64,000 nt of DNA from Nitrincola tapanii (GCF_008368715.1 NZ_SMRS01000003.1:186001-250000); one strand, 5' to 3'; counted from the stretch's first letter, positions 55,106 through 64,000 are shown. Numbers and translations are program-made. Notes: generated by a model from the letters alone, not told the origin.

Positions 55106-55672
55106 ATGCCAAAAGCTTCTGAAGTGAAACGTGGCCACGTTGTTGAAATCAATGGCTCCCTTTACATCGTACAAAACGTTGACGTAAAAAGCCCTTCTGC
55201 ACGCGGTGCGGCGACCCTATACAAAATGCGCTTTGCTCAGGTTCCGGGTGGGCGTAAGTATGAAGAAACCTTTGTTGGGGATGATCTGCTCAAAGATATT
55301 CAGCTCGAAAGACGTAAAGTCTCTTATCTGTATAAAGAAGACGATCTTTACACCTTCATGGATGCTGAAGATTACAGCCAATACACCATTAATGCCGAGA
55401 TGATTGAACCCCAGCTGCCCTATCTGATGGACGGTATGGAAGGGATCGTGGCGCTTTTGGTTGATGGGAATATGATTGCCTTAGACCTACCTAGCACCGT
55501 CGTCATGGAGATTCTGGAAACCGTACCCGGTATGAAAGCAGCCAGCGCAACAGGCCGTACTAAACCGGCACGCTGTGCAACCGGACTTGAACTGCAAGTA
55601 CCTGAGTATATTGAGGCGGGTGAAAAGGTCAAAATCAATACCGAAACAGGTAAGTTCCTGTCGCGTGCCTAA
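55106..55672 (+). CDS. yeiP: Elongation factor P-like protein YeiP
   Basis: Paralogue of EF-P with three beta-barrel domains. 188 aa from the ATG at 55106, which aligns with the E. coli YeiP start; an in-frame extension back to 54968 overlaps the thioesterase gene. The domain-I loop reads SPSARGAATLYK with Arg33 in place of the modified Lys34 of EF-P, which marks YeiP. C-terminal PGMKAASATGRTKPARCATG and VPEYIEAGEKVKINTETG are conserved OB-fold segments. Its role in translation is not settled. The terminator at 55691 ends the unit. Confidence 0.94.
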   Translation: MPKASEVKRGHVVEINGSLYIVQNVDVKSPSARGAATLYKMRFAQVPGGRKYEETFVGDDLLKDIQLERRKVSYLYKEDDLYTFMDAEDYSQYTINAEMIEPQLPYLMDGMEGIVALLVDGNMIALDLPSTVVMEILETVPGMKAASATGRTKPARCATGLELQVPEYIEAGEKVKINTETGKFLSRA

Positions 55673-55690
55673 GACACCCCGAGTTTGACT

Positions 55691-55715
55691 ACAGCGGCCT
55701 TGGCCGCTGTTTTTG
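55691..55715 (+). terminator. Rho-independent terminator of yeiP
   Basis: ACAGCGGC-CTTG-GCCGCTGT, an eight-pair stem with a four-base loop, followed by TTTTTG. Confidence 0.9.
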
Positions 55716-55739
55716 TTTACAGTATCAAACAAAGAAAAC

Positions 55740-55792
55740 TTGCACTGGGATTAAATACTGTATATAAATACATGTACTGTATAAATGACCAG
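55740..55792 (+). promoter_or_regulatory. sulA promoter with two LexA boxes
   Basis: A -35 box TTGCAC (55740-55745) and a -10 box TATAAA (55763-55768) are 17 bases apart. LexA-like sites follow the CTGT-N8-ACAG consensus: CTGTATATAAATACAT (55758-55773) over the -10, and CTGTATAAATGACCAG (55777-55792) at the start of transcription. Each matches seven of the eight defined bases. Their centres are 19 bases apart, on the same side of the helix. Confidence 0.85.
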
Positions 55793-55805
55793 TTAGGTAG
55801 TCGAT

Positions 55806-56213
55806 ATGTACACTGCACATACCGCTGTTGAATCCATTACCACCGATCATCGCTTGTTATTACCCATGCTGGCTTTAGCCAGCCACAGCCAGCGCTGGAT
55901 CACCTTGATGAATCCGGCCTCCCTGCCATCTCAGGCAGAATTAAAACACGCCGGCATCGATCCCTCTCGCTTACGTGTTATTCAAAGCCAAGGAAAATAT
56001 GAAGTAGAAAGGTATCTTGAGCAGGCCTGCCGAGCGGGCACCAGCAGCTTAGTGCTCGCTTGGACGGGCAAGCGTTTGAAGCCTGACCAGATGTCGCGGC
56101 TGCAGGAGGCTTGTCGCCAGGGTGAAACCCTATGTATGTTGATGAACACCCAGGGCCATGCGATGCATGCCGACCGGTCTGTTACGGAAGAGCAGATCGA
56201 GCTTGCTCTTTAA
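55806..56213 (+). CDS. sulA: SOS cell-division inhibitor SulA-like
   Basis: Binds FtsZ and stops septation during the SOS response; normally removed by Lon. 135 aa. The family core is seen in LLPMLALASHSQRWITLMNP, then PSRLRVIQSQGKYEVER and the LVLAWTGKRLKPDQMSRL segment. Similarity to E. coli SulA (169 aa) is moderate and the N-terminus is shorter; the two LexA boxes in the promoter make the assignment firm. Unlike in pseudomonads it is not next to lexA. Convergent with a DMT transporter. Confidence 0.87.
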   Translation: MYTAHTAVESITTDHRLLLPMLALASHSQRWITLMNPASLPSQAELKHAGIDPSRLRVIQSQGKYEVERYLEQACRAGTSSLVLAWTGKRLKPDQMSRLQEACRQGETLCMLMNTQGHAMHADRSVTEEQIELAL

Positions 56214-56238
56214 CCAATATAGATATCGGCATCCTGCT

Positions 56239-57120
56239 TTAAGCCAAGATCACCAACAAAGCACCTAGCACAATCAAGCCAATCCCCCAAACGTCCCGTG
56301 GTTTCAAACGCTCGCGAAACCACTGGGCGGAGATTAATAAAGTGAATAGCACTTCAATCTGGCCAAGTGTTTTGACCAGTGCCACACTTTCTAAACTCAT
56401 CGCCGTAAACCAACCGACGGATCCCAAAGCGCTAAAAAAACTGATGGCTAGGGTAAGCTTAGGCCTGAACCATAAAGCTTTCAGGGTATGTGGCTCTCGC
56501 AATAGGATCCAAGCCAGCAAGATCAGAGTTTGTGTCAGAATGACGCTCAAGAGCACCCAAGCGGCACTGATCAGAAACGGCAAACCGAGCATCAAGCTTG
56601 CTTCACGCACCCACAAAACCGTCAGCGCAAAGCACAAACCACTGGATAAGCCGATCAACAGGGTTTTCCAGGAAATGGATCGCAAGGGGCCCGGATTAGA
56701 CAATAACCAAACGGCTAAAGCACCTACTAGCACACCCGACCAAGCCACCCAGCTTAAAGGGGCACTAAAAAACACAGCCCCAAGGCCGGCCGCAATCACA
56801 GCCTCACTCTTCGCCAAGCCCACACCTATCGCATAGTTACGGAGACGAAAAAGCATAATCATCAAGGCGGTGGCGGCAATCTGCGCCAACGAAGCGAGAA
56901 GAATTAAACGTGCAAAATCAAAGGATAATGGCGGCGAAGGTGCCGGAATAAACCGATACAGTAGATAAAGATAGAGAGCCGCCAAAGGGCTCGCATAGAG
57001 AAAGCGCGCCAGCGTGACACCCGCCGTACTGACCTCCTGGCTTAAGCGTTTCTGGAACGCATTACGCCAAGACTGCATAAAGGCAGCAAAAATCGTAAAT
57101 GGAATCCAAAGAGGGATCAA
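56239..57120 (-). CDS. DMT-superfamily transporter (EamA family), TTG start
   Basis: 293-aa, ten-helix permease with two EamA repeats (TLARFLYASPLAALYLYLLY, and ALVKTLGQIEVLFTLLISAQ near the end). The TTG at 57120 follows AAGGT; a TAA lies three codons upstream and the first ATG would cut off the first helix. It lies 166 bases after the guanidine/urea carboxylase gene in the same direction. An allophanate hydrolase gene would usually be expected about here. Whether it exports something related to guanidine or is unrelated cannot be said; only a weak hairpin (TTGCCG/CGGCAA) is seen between them. Confidence 0.82.
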   Translation of the reverse strand: MIPLWIPFTIFAAFMQSWRNAFQKRLSQEVSTAGVTLARFLYASPLAALYLYLLYRFIPAPSPPLSFDFARLILLASLAQIAATALMIMLFRLRNYAIGVGLAKSEAVIAAGLGAVFFSAPLSWVAWSGVLVGALAVWLLSNPGPLRSISWKTLLIGLSSGLCFALTVLWVREASLMLGLPFLISAAWVLLSVILTQTLILLAWILLREPHTLKALWFRPKLTLAISFFSALGSVGWFTAMSLESVALVKTLGQIEVLFTLLISAQWFRERLKPRDVWGIGLIVLGALLVILA

Positions 57121-57286
57121 AGCGTAACCTTAATGCAGAGGCAAGACATTCTATCAGTTTTGCAGCCTGTCTCGCGCTGTTGAGAGTGTGCAGGTGGATT
57201 GCAGAAAACGAGCTGCTACTCAGGAGCGGGGAATCATAACAAAAGGCGAATTGCCGATGCAAAGCAACGGCAACTCTAGGAACTGA

Positions 57287-60200
57287 TTAGTCTTGAGTCG
57301 GGGTGGAAGGCTTGCTGGCAAAGCGCTGAGCCAGTACCGCCTCATCCTCCAAAACAAGCAACGCCTGCCCGGCCTGGATACGCCCTCCTGCCGTCACGCG
57401 CAATTGACTCACGACTCCATCGACAGGTGCGTGTATTGGAATCTCCATTTTCATCGATTCTAAAATCATCAATGTCTGCCCTGCCTTAACACTCGCGCCC
57501 ATCTGCACCTCGACTTGCCAAACACTACCGGAAACCGGACTGTCTAGCACACAGGCGTCTTCGGGCCAGTCTTGCTCAATCGTTTCACTTATGACCTCTT
57601 CGACCACATAATCAAACTGCCCCTGTGCATGCCAACGCGCTAACTCCTCATCAAATGCCCGATTGCGCTGCAAGGTAAAGTCGGTAATTTCTTGTGCATG
57701 TGCATCGATAAACGCCTGATATTCAGAGAGGGAGAAGTGGCTCTCTTCAATCCGTAAAGGATAACGCCCTTGTGGAAAATCTTGCCGAATCTTCTGCAAC
57801 TCATCCTGACTCACTTCATAAAAGCGGATCTGATCAAAAAAGCGTAGCAACCAAGGTTGCTCAAACGCTTGGGTACGACGATAACGGTTCCACATTTGTA
57901 GAGTTCGTCCGACAAACTGATACCCTCCCGGCCCCTCCATACCATAGACACAAAGATAGGAACCGCCGATTCCGACTGAGTTTTCGGCGGTCCAGGTTCG
58001 AGCTGGATTGTATTTGGTTGTGACCAATCGATGGCGTGGATCGATCGGCGTCGCCACAGGGGCACCTAAATACACATCCCCTAAACCCATGACTAAATAG
58101 GAGGCTGAAAAAAGAATATGTTTGACTTCATCAATCGATTCTAATCCATTGATACGTCGAATAAATTCTAGATTACTTGGGCACCAAGGTGCATTTTGGC
58201 GCACGGACTGGGTGTACTTTTCAATCGCTAACTGGCACGCCACATCGTCCCAAGAAAGAGGTAAATAAAGAATCCGTGAGGGCACCTTCAAATCTGCAAG
58301 CTGATTGGCCAGTTCGCGCTCACCCTCTTCTATATGAGCCAGTAGGCGATCATGGCTCAATTGCTGGCTGTCAAAATGGATTTGCAGTGAGCGAATCCCC
58401 GGGGTCAATTCGCGCAAACCCGGTAAAGGATGCTGCTCTAACCACTGCATCAAAGCATGCGCACGAAAACGCAAGCGCAGATCCAACTCTTGCGCGCCAT
58501 ACTCAACCAGCAAAAAGTGATCTCCCGCAAGACGACAGGTGATTTCATCACCGAAGATCGAGGCGGGAAGCTGCGCTAGAATTGGGCTGGTAATGGTAAT
58601 AGGTTGCCAAGGACAGGGCTGGGGTTGCAAATGGGCAATTTGCTGTTGTTGTGCCGCTTCTAGTGCCACGGCTTGTGGCAAATCCACGGCGACAAAGCGG
58701 AGCTTATCTCCAGCACGCAGTTGGCCGATCTTCCAAAGATCGGCTGTGATAACGGTCGCAGGACAGACAAACCCGCCGAGGGAGGGGCCATCTGGTCCCA
58801 GAATTACCGGCATATCTCCGGTAAAATCGACCGTTCCAAACGCATAAGCATTGTCATGAATGTTAGAGGGATGCAGCCCCGCTTCCCCTCCATCGCGTCG
58901 TGCCCAATTGGGTTTCGGGCCGATCAAGCGCACGCCGGTTCGGCTGGAGTTATAGTGCACCTCCCAATCCGCTGCGAAAAAAGCCTGGATATCCTCTTCG
59001 GTAAAAAAGTCGGGCGCTCCATGAGGACCATAGATGACACGAATCTGCCAGTCATGGCTGATTTCTGGCCTGAGCTCGACCGGCACCGTCTTTTTGGCCT
59101 TCGATGAAAGTAGCTGTACAGGCAAGAGTTTAAGCATATCCCCCGCACGTAGAGGACGGCCGTTATGACCGCCAAATTGGCCAAGGGTAAAGGTAGATTT
59201 AGAGCCTAAATATTCCGGACATTGAAATCCACCCCGCACAGCCAAATAGGCTCGTGCACCGGCATGACGAATGCGGCCCAGACTCAGGGTTTGCCCAGCT
59301 TCAACCTGCACTATCTGCCAGAGTGGTACGGGATGATTGTCTAATTGGGCGTCAATCTCAGCCCCGCTAATTACAATCTGGGTCGTTTGCGCAAACTTCA
59401 AAATGGGTCCCTGCAGGGTGATCTCCAGCACGGCGGCATCGACTGGATTATCCAGTACGCGGTTCGCCAGCCTTAATGAATAGGAATCAAAGGCACCCGA
59501 AGGGGGCACGCCGACATTCCAATAACCCTGACGACCTGGAAAATCTTGCAGAGTCGTTTGAGTTCCACCCTGAATCACCTCAACACGTGCGGGTTGGAAA
59601 TCAACACTATTTAAATAACGTGTCGTGACCTTGCCCGCCAAAAAGGTTTGATCCGCACTTAACTGACGTAAATACTCTAAATTGGTTTCGCTGCCATAAA
59701 GTTGAATGCATGATAAAACCTGCTGCAATTTTAAAATGGCCTGATCTCGATCGTCTGCTTTGACAATGACTTTAGCTAACATGGGGTCAAAGAAAGGGGG
59801 CACTTCAATCCCGGTTTCGATCCAGTGATCAATGCGCACCCCCTCTTCTTCAGGGAAAAAAACATGGCTGAGTAAACCGGCAGAGGGTTGAAAGCCACGT
59901 CCGGGATCTTCCGCATAGACCCGTACTTGAATAGCATGACCTTGTGCGTTGAGCGTTTGACGCACAGCCTGTAAATCAGGTGATTGGCCCGCCGCGATTT
60001 CGAGCATCCACTGCACAAGATCAATTCCGTAAACCTCTTCTGTGACACCATGCTCTACCTGCAGGCGCGTATTCACTTCTAAAAAGTAAAAAGCTTGTGT
60101 CGAATCATCATAGATAAACTCGACTGTTCCGGCGTTCCGATACTGCACACTTGCCAGCAAGCGCTCGGCAGTTTGATACAGCGCTTGACGCAGCTCATCC

Positions 60201-60940
60201 GTCAAGTGAGGTGCTGGACACTCCTCAATGACTTTCTGATTACGACGTTGGCTGGAGCAATCACGCTCTCCTAAAGCCAAAGCCTGACCCTGGCCATCCC
60301 CAATCACTTGCACTTCAATATGACGCGCCCGAGCGATGAATTTTTCTAAGAAAACACCATCATTGGCAAAGTTATTCGCACCTAGGCGCTTCACCGATTC
60401 AAACGCGCTTTCTAAGGCCTGCGCATCCTCACAAAGCTGCATACCAATGCCACCGCCGCCCGCCGTACTTTTTAACATGACGGGATAACCAATCGCTTCT
60501 GCGGCCACTAATGCACGGGCAAGATCGGTGAGGAGTGCCGAGCCCGGTAGCAGAGGCACCCCTGCTTGCTCTGCGAGTTCACGTGCTCGATGCTTTAAGC
60601 CAAACTCCAGCATCTGTGCAGAGGTCGGCCCAATAAAAACCACCCCAGCAGCGGCACAACGCTCAACAAACAGCGCATTTTCACTTAAAAAACCATACCC
60701 CGGATGAATGGCTTGAGCACCGGATTGTTCCGCGATCTGTAAAATCCGCTCCATATTCAAGTAGGTATCGGCCGCACCGCCCTCACCTAGGCAATAGGCT
60801 TCATCCGCCTGTTTGACATGTAAACTTTCGGTATCTGATTCGGCATACACTGCGACCGAAGCGATCCCTAAGCGTTTCAGCGTCCGCATAATCCGTGTAG
60901 CGATGGCACCTCGGTTAGCAATCAGAACTTTATCGAACAT
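57287..60940 (-). CDS. Biotin-dependent carboxylase, probably guanidine carboxylase (annotated family: urea carboxylase)
   Basis: 1217-aa multidomain enzyme. Biotin carboxylase (1 to about 450) with ATP-grasp loop TAGGGGIGMQL; KipA-like AHS2 domain (about 460-750) with TTLQDFPGRQGYWNVGVPPSG; KipI-like AHS1 domain (about 780-1000); the substrate-binding region with YLVMGLGDVYLGAP; and a C-terminal biotinyl domain with LESMKMEIPI, biotin lysine K1164. No allophanate hydrolase domain is fused. Relatives were long called urea carboxylase, but those encoded with the two associated proteins and an ABC transporter carboxylate guanidine to carboxyguanidine. A reported active-site Asp/Asn difference separates the two activities; I could not place it securely. 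The ATG at 60940 follows AGGATC. Confidence 0.9.
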   Translation of the reverse strand: MFDKVLIANRGAIATRIMRTLKRLGIASVAVYAESDTESLHVKQADEAYCLGEGGAADTYLNMERILQIAEQSGAQAIHPGYGFLSENALFVERCAAAGVVFIGPTSAQMLEFGLKHRARELAEQAGVPLLPGSALLTDLARALVAAEAIGYPVMLKSTAGGGGIGMQLCEDAQALESAFESVKRLGANNFANDGVFLEKFIARARHIEVQVIGDGQGQALALGERDCSSQRRNQKVIEECPAPHLTDELRQALYQTAERLLASVQYRNAGTVEFIYDDSTQAFYFLEVNTRLQVEHGVTEEVYGIDLVQWMLEIAAGQSPDLQAVRQTLNAQGHAIQVRVYAEDPGRGFQPSAGLLSHVFFPEEEGVRIDHWIETGIEVPPFFDPMLAKVIVKADDRDQAILKLQQVLSCIQLYGSETNLEYLRQLSADQTFLAGKVTTRYLNSVDFQPARVEVIQGGTQTTLQDFPGRQGYWNVGVPPSGAFDSYSLRLANRVLDNPVDAAVLEITLQGPILKFAQTTQIVISGAEIDAQLDNHPVPLWQIVQVEAGQTLSLGRIRHAGARAYLAVRGGFQCPEYLGSKSTFTLGQFGGHNGRPLRAGDMLKLLPVQLLSSKAKKTVPVELRPEISHDWQIRVIYGPHGAPDFFTEEDIQAFFAADWEVHYNSSRTGVRLIGPKPNWARRDGGEAGLHPSNIHDNAYAFGTVDFTGDMPVILGPDGPSLGGFVCPATVITADLWKIGQLRAGDKLRFVAVDLPQAVALEAAQQQQIAHLQPQPCPWQPITITSPILAQLPASIFGDEITCRLAGDHFLLVEYGAQELDLRLRFRAHALMQWLEQHPLPGLRELTPGIRSLQIHFDSQQLSHDRLLAHIEEGERELANQLADLKVPSRILYLPLSWDDVACQLAIEKYTQSVRQNAPWCPSNLEFIRRINGLESIDEVKHILFSASYLVMGLGDVYLGAPVATPIDPRHRLVTTKYNPARTWTAENSVGIGGSYLCVYGMEGPGGYQFVGRTLQMWNRYRRTQAFEQPWLLRFFDQIRFYEVSQDELQKIRQDFPQGRYPLRIEESHFSLSEYQAFIDAHAQEITDFTLQRNRAFDEELARWHAQGQFDYVVEEVISETIEQDWPEDACVLDSPVSGSVWQVEVQMGASVKAGQTLMILESMKMEIPIHAPVDGVVSQLRVTAGGRIQAGQALLVLEDEAVLAQRFASKPSTPTQD

Positions 60941-60981
60941 AAATGATCCTGGCGCGGGTCGTCCCGGCAGATGAAGTACGA

Positions 60982-60997
60982 CAGTGGCCGTCCACTG
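60982..60997 (-). other. Small intercistronic hairpin before the carboxylase gene
   Basis: CAGTGG-CCGT-CCACTG is a perfect six-pair hairpin in the 76-base gap between the second associated protein and the carboxylase gene. It has no T tract. It may tune translation or RNA decay, or be incidental. Confidence 0.35.
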
Positions 60998-61016
60998 AAG
61001 AGGGTTTACGCGGTGA

Positions 61017-61655
61017 TTAATTCCAGATCAGTAGCTCAACCGGTGTCGGGTTATAGCCATTGCATGGATTGTTCAGTTGTGGGCAGTTGGAGACAAGTAC
61101 CACCAAATCCATTTTTGCCGTCATTTCTACATATTTTCCTGCCGCTGAAATACCGTCGGCAAAACTGAGTCCACCGTCTTGTGTCACAGGCACATTCATA
61201 AAAAAATTCACATTATGACTAATGTCGCGTTTTTGAATGCCATACTCGGGGTGCTCAGTGATCGCCAGCATCCAGCTATCACGGCAAGCATGCATACAAC
61301 GCTTTTCGAGGTCATAACGCACGGTATTACTCTCTGTGGCGCAAGCGCCTCCTAGGGTGTCATGACGGCCACAGGTATCCGCCACAATTTCCAGCATGGG
61401 GCGATTCAAATTGGACCTCAATACTGACCCTGAGGTGAGATAGATATTGCCCTGTTCGCGCAGAGTATCCATTGCGCTGTAACGCTCGCTTGGGTCTTCG
61501 GCGTTGTAAAAGAGGGTATCGGCGGCTTGATTCCCTTCAAGATCCACCAGGCGTAACGTTTGGCCACATTCTATTCGGCCAATAAAATAATCGCCTGCAG
61601 CGATCTGGTGGCGTGACAATGCTGCTTCAGCTAAGCGTGTACTGGTCGTGATCAT
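61017..61655 (-). CDS. Urea carboxylase-associated protein 2-type subunit (carboxyguanidine deiminase)
   Basis: One of the paired proteins now assigned as subunits of carboxyguanidine deiminase (CgdAB), which converts carboxyguanidine to allophanate and ammonia. 212 aa from the ATG at 61655, six bases after GAGGAG; a TTG two codons earlier is in frame. The fold is the DUF1989 type: [24 protein letters not shown], then a [20 protein letters not shown] stretch with Cys and His suited to zinc, and a C-terminal [20 protein letters not shown]. It starts ten bases after the stop of its partner. Which is CgdA or CgdB I leave open. Confidence 0.88.
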   Translation of the reverse strand: MITTSTRLAEAALSRHQIAAGDYFIGRIECGQTLRLVDLEGNQAADTLFYNAEDPSERYSAMDTLREQGNIYLTSGSVLRSNLNRPMLEIVADTCGRHDTLGGACATESNTVRYDLEKRCMHACRDSWMLAITEHPEYGIQKRDISHNVNFFMNVPVTQDGGLSFADGISAAGKYVEMTAKMDLVVLVSNCPQLNNPCNGYNPTPVELLIWN

Positions 61656-61665
61656 CTTCAACTCC

Positions 61666-62382
61666 TCAACGTCCGAGGTAATAGAGCGCGTTATTCTGAA
61701 AACCCCGACGATTTTCGGAACAAAAGTTTAGGCACTCATCGGCATCGGTCACCGGATCGGCCAGACCTAGTTCAATGCGAACTGGACGCATCGGATATTC
61801 CTCTGCTGTGTTCAGCGGATGAGGACAGGTGTGTAAAATCACGAGCGTGTCCATTTCAAAGCGCAATGTGACCTGACTCCCAGCTGGGCTGTGTTCGGCA
61901 CACCAGGTGATCTCTCCGGCTTCATCACTGATGACCTTGCTGAACCAATTTATATTGGCGGCAAGATCCGCACGATTCAGACCATATTTTGCCAGCTCAA
62001 CCAAAAAGGCATCCTGGCCATTTTGATGCCACGCATTACGATCCTGTTGATAGTCACGCTGCCCCCAGCGTGCTGCCACACTCTCGGCGTGACTATTTCC
62101 AAAGGTGGTGTCGTGCCAACCTAAAGAATCCTCAATAATCGAAGCAAAAATGCGCCCCATGTCTGAATACAGGCAATGGCCACGTGACAGCTTAAAGGTG
62201 TGCTGGCACTTCAAAGTATCGGGCGCGTTGTAGCGTTCAAATAGGTTTTCTGGGTTATAAAACAGCATGCCAAGGTTTGCGCCTCCCTGAAGATCCGTCA
62301 GGCGCATAACCGTACCGCGATTCATTCTCAGGGACCAATGTCCACCCGCGATGATATCCGTGGTGTATTCAATTGATTTCAT
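61666..62382 (-). CDS. Urea carboxylase-associated protein 1-type subunit (carboxyguanidine deiminase)
   Basis: Partner subunit of the carboxyguanidine deiminase pair, also of the DUF1989 family. 238 aa. [24 protein letters not shown] is the counterpart of the partner's sequence; [20 protein letters not shown] holds a His-rich candidate metal site, and [20 protein letters not shown] is the C-terminal signature. The ATG overlaps the end of the ATPase gene by 14 bases. Homologues are always found in such operons. Assignment is by family knowledge, not by a test. Confidence 0.88.
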   Translation of the reverse strand: MKSIEYTTDIIAGGHWSLRMNRGTVMRLTDLQGGANLGMLFYNPENLFERYNAPDTLKCQHTFKLSRGHCLYSDMGRIFASIIEDSLGWHDTTFGNSHAESVAARWGQRDYQQDRNAWHQNGQDAFLVELAKYGLNRADLAANINWFSKVISDEAGEITWCAEHSPAGSQVTLRFEMDTLVILHTCPHPLNTAEEYPMRPVRIELGLADPVTDADECLNFCSENRRGFQNNALYYLGR

Positions 62383-63163
62383 AAAGTTTGTCCGTTTCTT
62401 TTTCAGTTAAGGTCACAGACTGATCGATTTTTTCAAAGGTGCGATGATCCGTATTGCCGACCGCTAGATCATAGGTAATGCTCGCGCCATAGGCGTGAGG
62501 TGCTTGAGGGTCATGGCGAGTTTTATCAAATACCCATAATCGGGTGCCAAGATAAAATCCCTCTTTCAGATCATGTGTCACCATAAAGACCGTCAGTTGA
62601 TGTTCGCGCCACAAGCGCAATACCAGCTCGTGCATATCCGCCCGGATACCCGGATCGAGCGCACCGAAGGGTTCATCCAACAACAGAATCCGCGGCTTAC
62701 CTAACAGAGCCTGGGCAATCGCTAAGCGTTGACGCATGCCACCTGAAAGCTCGGCAGGATAGAGTGAGTGTGCATTTTCCAGCCCGACCTCCCTTAGCAT
62801 CACCATGGCTTCATCCCGTGCCTGCCGCTTGGCTGCCCCAAACAACCAGCCCGTCAGACCTGGACGCTGAAAGCCCTTAGCCGCCATCACATTCTGCAAC
62901 ACTGTCATGTGTGGGAAGACTGAGTATTGTTGGAACACGATGCCACGGTCGGCACCGGGTTCTGCAGGTATCGGCTGACCATCCAGCAATAACTCACCGC
63001 TGCTCAGCGTTTCTGTGCCAAGCAGCATCTTTAAGAACGTGCTTTTACCACAGCCGGATGCCCCTACGAGTGTGATGAACTCACCCTCTTTCACTTTTAG
63101 ATTGATCTGTTCCAGAACGACCTTATCGCCATAACGCTTCCATAAATTGCGTGCTTCAAGCAT
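62369..63163 (-). CDS. ABC transporter ATPase (guanidine/urea-carboxylase operon)
   Basis: 264-aa ATPase of the nitrate/sulfonate/taurine import family. Walker A GASGCGKST at 34-42, signature LSGGM, Walker B ILLLDEPFGALD, and the H-loop in VFMVTHDLKEGFYLG are all present. The ATG at 63163 shares one base with the permease stop (TGATG), behind GGAGG; a TTG one codon earlier is less likely. Near its C-terminus it overlaps the next gene by 14 bases. In this operon it is likely to import guanidine. Confidence 0.92.
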   Translation of the reverse strand: MLEARNLWKRYGDKVVLEQINLKVKEGEFITLVGASGCGKSTFLKMLLGTETLSSGELLLDGQPIPAEPGADRGIVFQQYSVFPHMTVLQNVMAAKGFQRPGLTGWLFGAAKRQARDEAMVMLREVGLENAHSLYPAELSGGMRQRLAIAQALLGKPRILLLDEPFGALDPGIRADMHELVLRLWREHQLTVFMVTHDLKEGFYLGTRLWVFDKTRHDPQAPHAYGASITYDLAVGNTDHRTFEKIDQSVTLTEKETDKLYEIN

Positions 63164-63981
63164 CAATGGCCTCCTTTATTCTGCCAAGGGAACAGGCGAC
63201 GGCTAAGCCCCGCTAAGGCGGCATCAATCATAAAAGCCAAAAGAGTGATCCAGGCTACATAAGGCAGAATGACGTCCATCGACATATAACGACGAACCAA
63301 AAAGATGCGGTATCCCAAACCATCGGTTGCGGCAATCGCTTCTGCCGCGATTAAGAATAACCAACCTGCACCTAGCGAAAGGCGAACAGAATCGATTAAG
63401 CGTGGCAGCAGCTGTGGCAGCAGCACTCGGCAGATGATCTGGCTGGTATTCGCGCCCAGGGTTTGAGCTTTCACCAACTGTTCCATCGGTATTTCAAGGG
63501 TACGGCGCTGAAGATCACGCGCAATAAAAGGGGTAATTCCGAGCGCAATTAACGCCACCTTAGCCGGTTCACCTAACCCAAACACGATAAACAGAATGGG
63601 CAGGATGGCTAAGGGCGGAATCAGGGAAACCACCGTCAACAAAGGGCTGGTCAGTGCCGAAACCATCGGCAGCGCACCCGTCGATAAACCCAAAATCAAG
63701 CCCAAGCTTGCAGCCAAGAGCACTCCTAACCCCAAGCGAGTTAAGCTGCTCGCGGTATCGGCCCAGAGTTGGTATTCACCGGTACGTCGGTTCGGCTCAA
63801 AAGCCATGCGTTGAATCGCATCCCCAATCTGACTAAAGCTAGGCAAAAGTTTATCGTTCGGGTTTTCGGCCAAACGTGCATCCGATGCCAGGAGGTAAAC
63901 CAAGAGCAGTAGCACAAAGGGTAAGATCCCTAAAGCTAGACGCAAGCCCGGTGTCGGCGTTTGATTGATCAGACGTTTCAT
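63163..63981 (-). CDS. ABC transporter permease (guanidine/urea-carboxylase operon)
   Basis: 272-aa inner-membrane permease with about six helices of the BPD type. The EAA-like cytoplasmic loop (LGANTSQIICRVLLPQLLP) that docks the ATPase is near residues 170-190. The ATG at 63981 follows AAGGA. A TAA, probably the end of a substrate-binding protein gene that lies outside the window, is at 63991-63993 on this strand. The order binding protein-permease-ATPase-associated proteins-carboxylase is the standard one for guanidine operons. Confidence 0.92.
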   Translation of the reverse strand: MKRLINQTPTPGLRLALGILPFVLLLLVYLLASDARLAENPNDKLLPSFSQIGDAIQRMAFEPNRRTGEYQLWADTASSLTRLGLGVLLAASLGLILGLSTGALPMVSALTSPLLTVVSLIPPLAILPILFIVFGLGEPAKVALIALGITPFIARDLQRRTLEIPMEQLVKAQTLGANTSQIICRVLLPQLLPRLIDSVRLSLGAGWLFLIAAEAIAATDGLGYRIFLVRRYMSMDVILPYVAWITLLAFMIDAALAGLSRRLFPWQNKGGH

Positions 63982-64000
63982 ACGGCATCCTTAAACAAAG

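Overview
The window looks like chromosomal DNA of a heterotrophic gammaproteobacterium, probably a marine or halophilic member of the Oceanospirillales. The taxon is an inference from gene order and protein style: trxB next to ftsK-lolA-rarA-crcB-serS, TamA/TamB, MetH of the E. coli type, phasins, LexA-controlled sulA and an EF-P-like YeiP. Coding density is high. I see no rRNA, tRNA, CRISPR array, IS element or prophage. Several genes appear to start at TTG or GTG, with good ribosome binding sites.

Layout. 1-8.1 kb: the start of trxB (minus), then a plus-strand run of housekeeping genes (ftsK, lolA, rarA, crcB, serS, a UbiH-type hydroxylase). 8.2-9.4 kb: two paralogous phasin genes (minus), each with a near-consensus promoter bracketed by TGC-N3/4-GCA inverted repeats. 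9.5-13.4 kb: an M16C metallopeptidase and a DMT transporter. 13.4-20.2 kb: a minus-strand run metH-ycjX-ycjF-tpm. 20.5-28.7 kb: panD, prpE, tamA, tamB. 28.7-42.8 kb: a signalling and cell-wall zone with an HD-GYP protein, an ammonium transporter fused to GGDEF/EAL, a PhnD-like diguanylate cyclase paired with an orphan substrate-binding lipoprotein, a HTH-REC regulator, and three peptidoglycan enzymes (PBP7, an LdtD-type and a YkuD-like L,D-transpeptidase). 43-49 kb: a CYTH-CHAD protein, a DEAD-box helicase, an ABC exporter and an old yellow enzyme. 49.3-51.2 kb: a NarL-type regulator, an unrecognised protein and a KfrA-like DNA-binding protein with palindromes in its promoter. 51.3-56.2 kb: rimO, a LON-domain protein, an unrecognised protein, a thioesterase, yeiP, and sulA behind two LexA boxes. 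56.2-64 kb (minus): a DMT transporter and a guanidine-utilisation operon.

How the genes work together. The last operon (ABC permease, ATPase, two urea-carboxylase-associated proteins, a 1217-aa biotin carboxylase) is the arrangement now understood as guanidine uptake, carboxylation and deimination to allophanate, although the carboxylase is traditionally named urea carboxylase. No allophanate hydrolase lies next to it here. Three c-di-GMP proteins, two with apparent nutrient-sensing inputs (an ammonium channel and PhnD-like/NMT1-like binding proteins), lie within about 13 kb, suggesting that nutrient status is converted to a second messenger. The phasins imply polyhydroxyalkanoate granules. 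The most original observations are the matched operator-promoter architecture of the two phasin genes, the AT-rich element shared by the kfrA-like and old-yellow-enzyme promoters, the binding-protein/diguanylate-cyclase pair, and the ammonium channel-GGDEF-EAL fusion.
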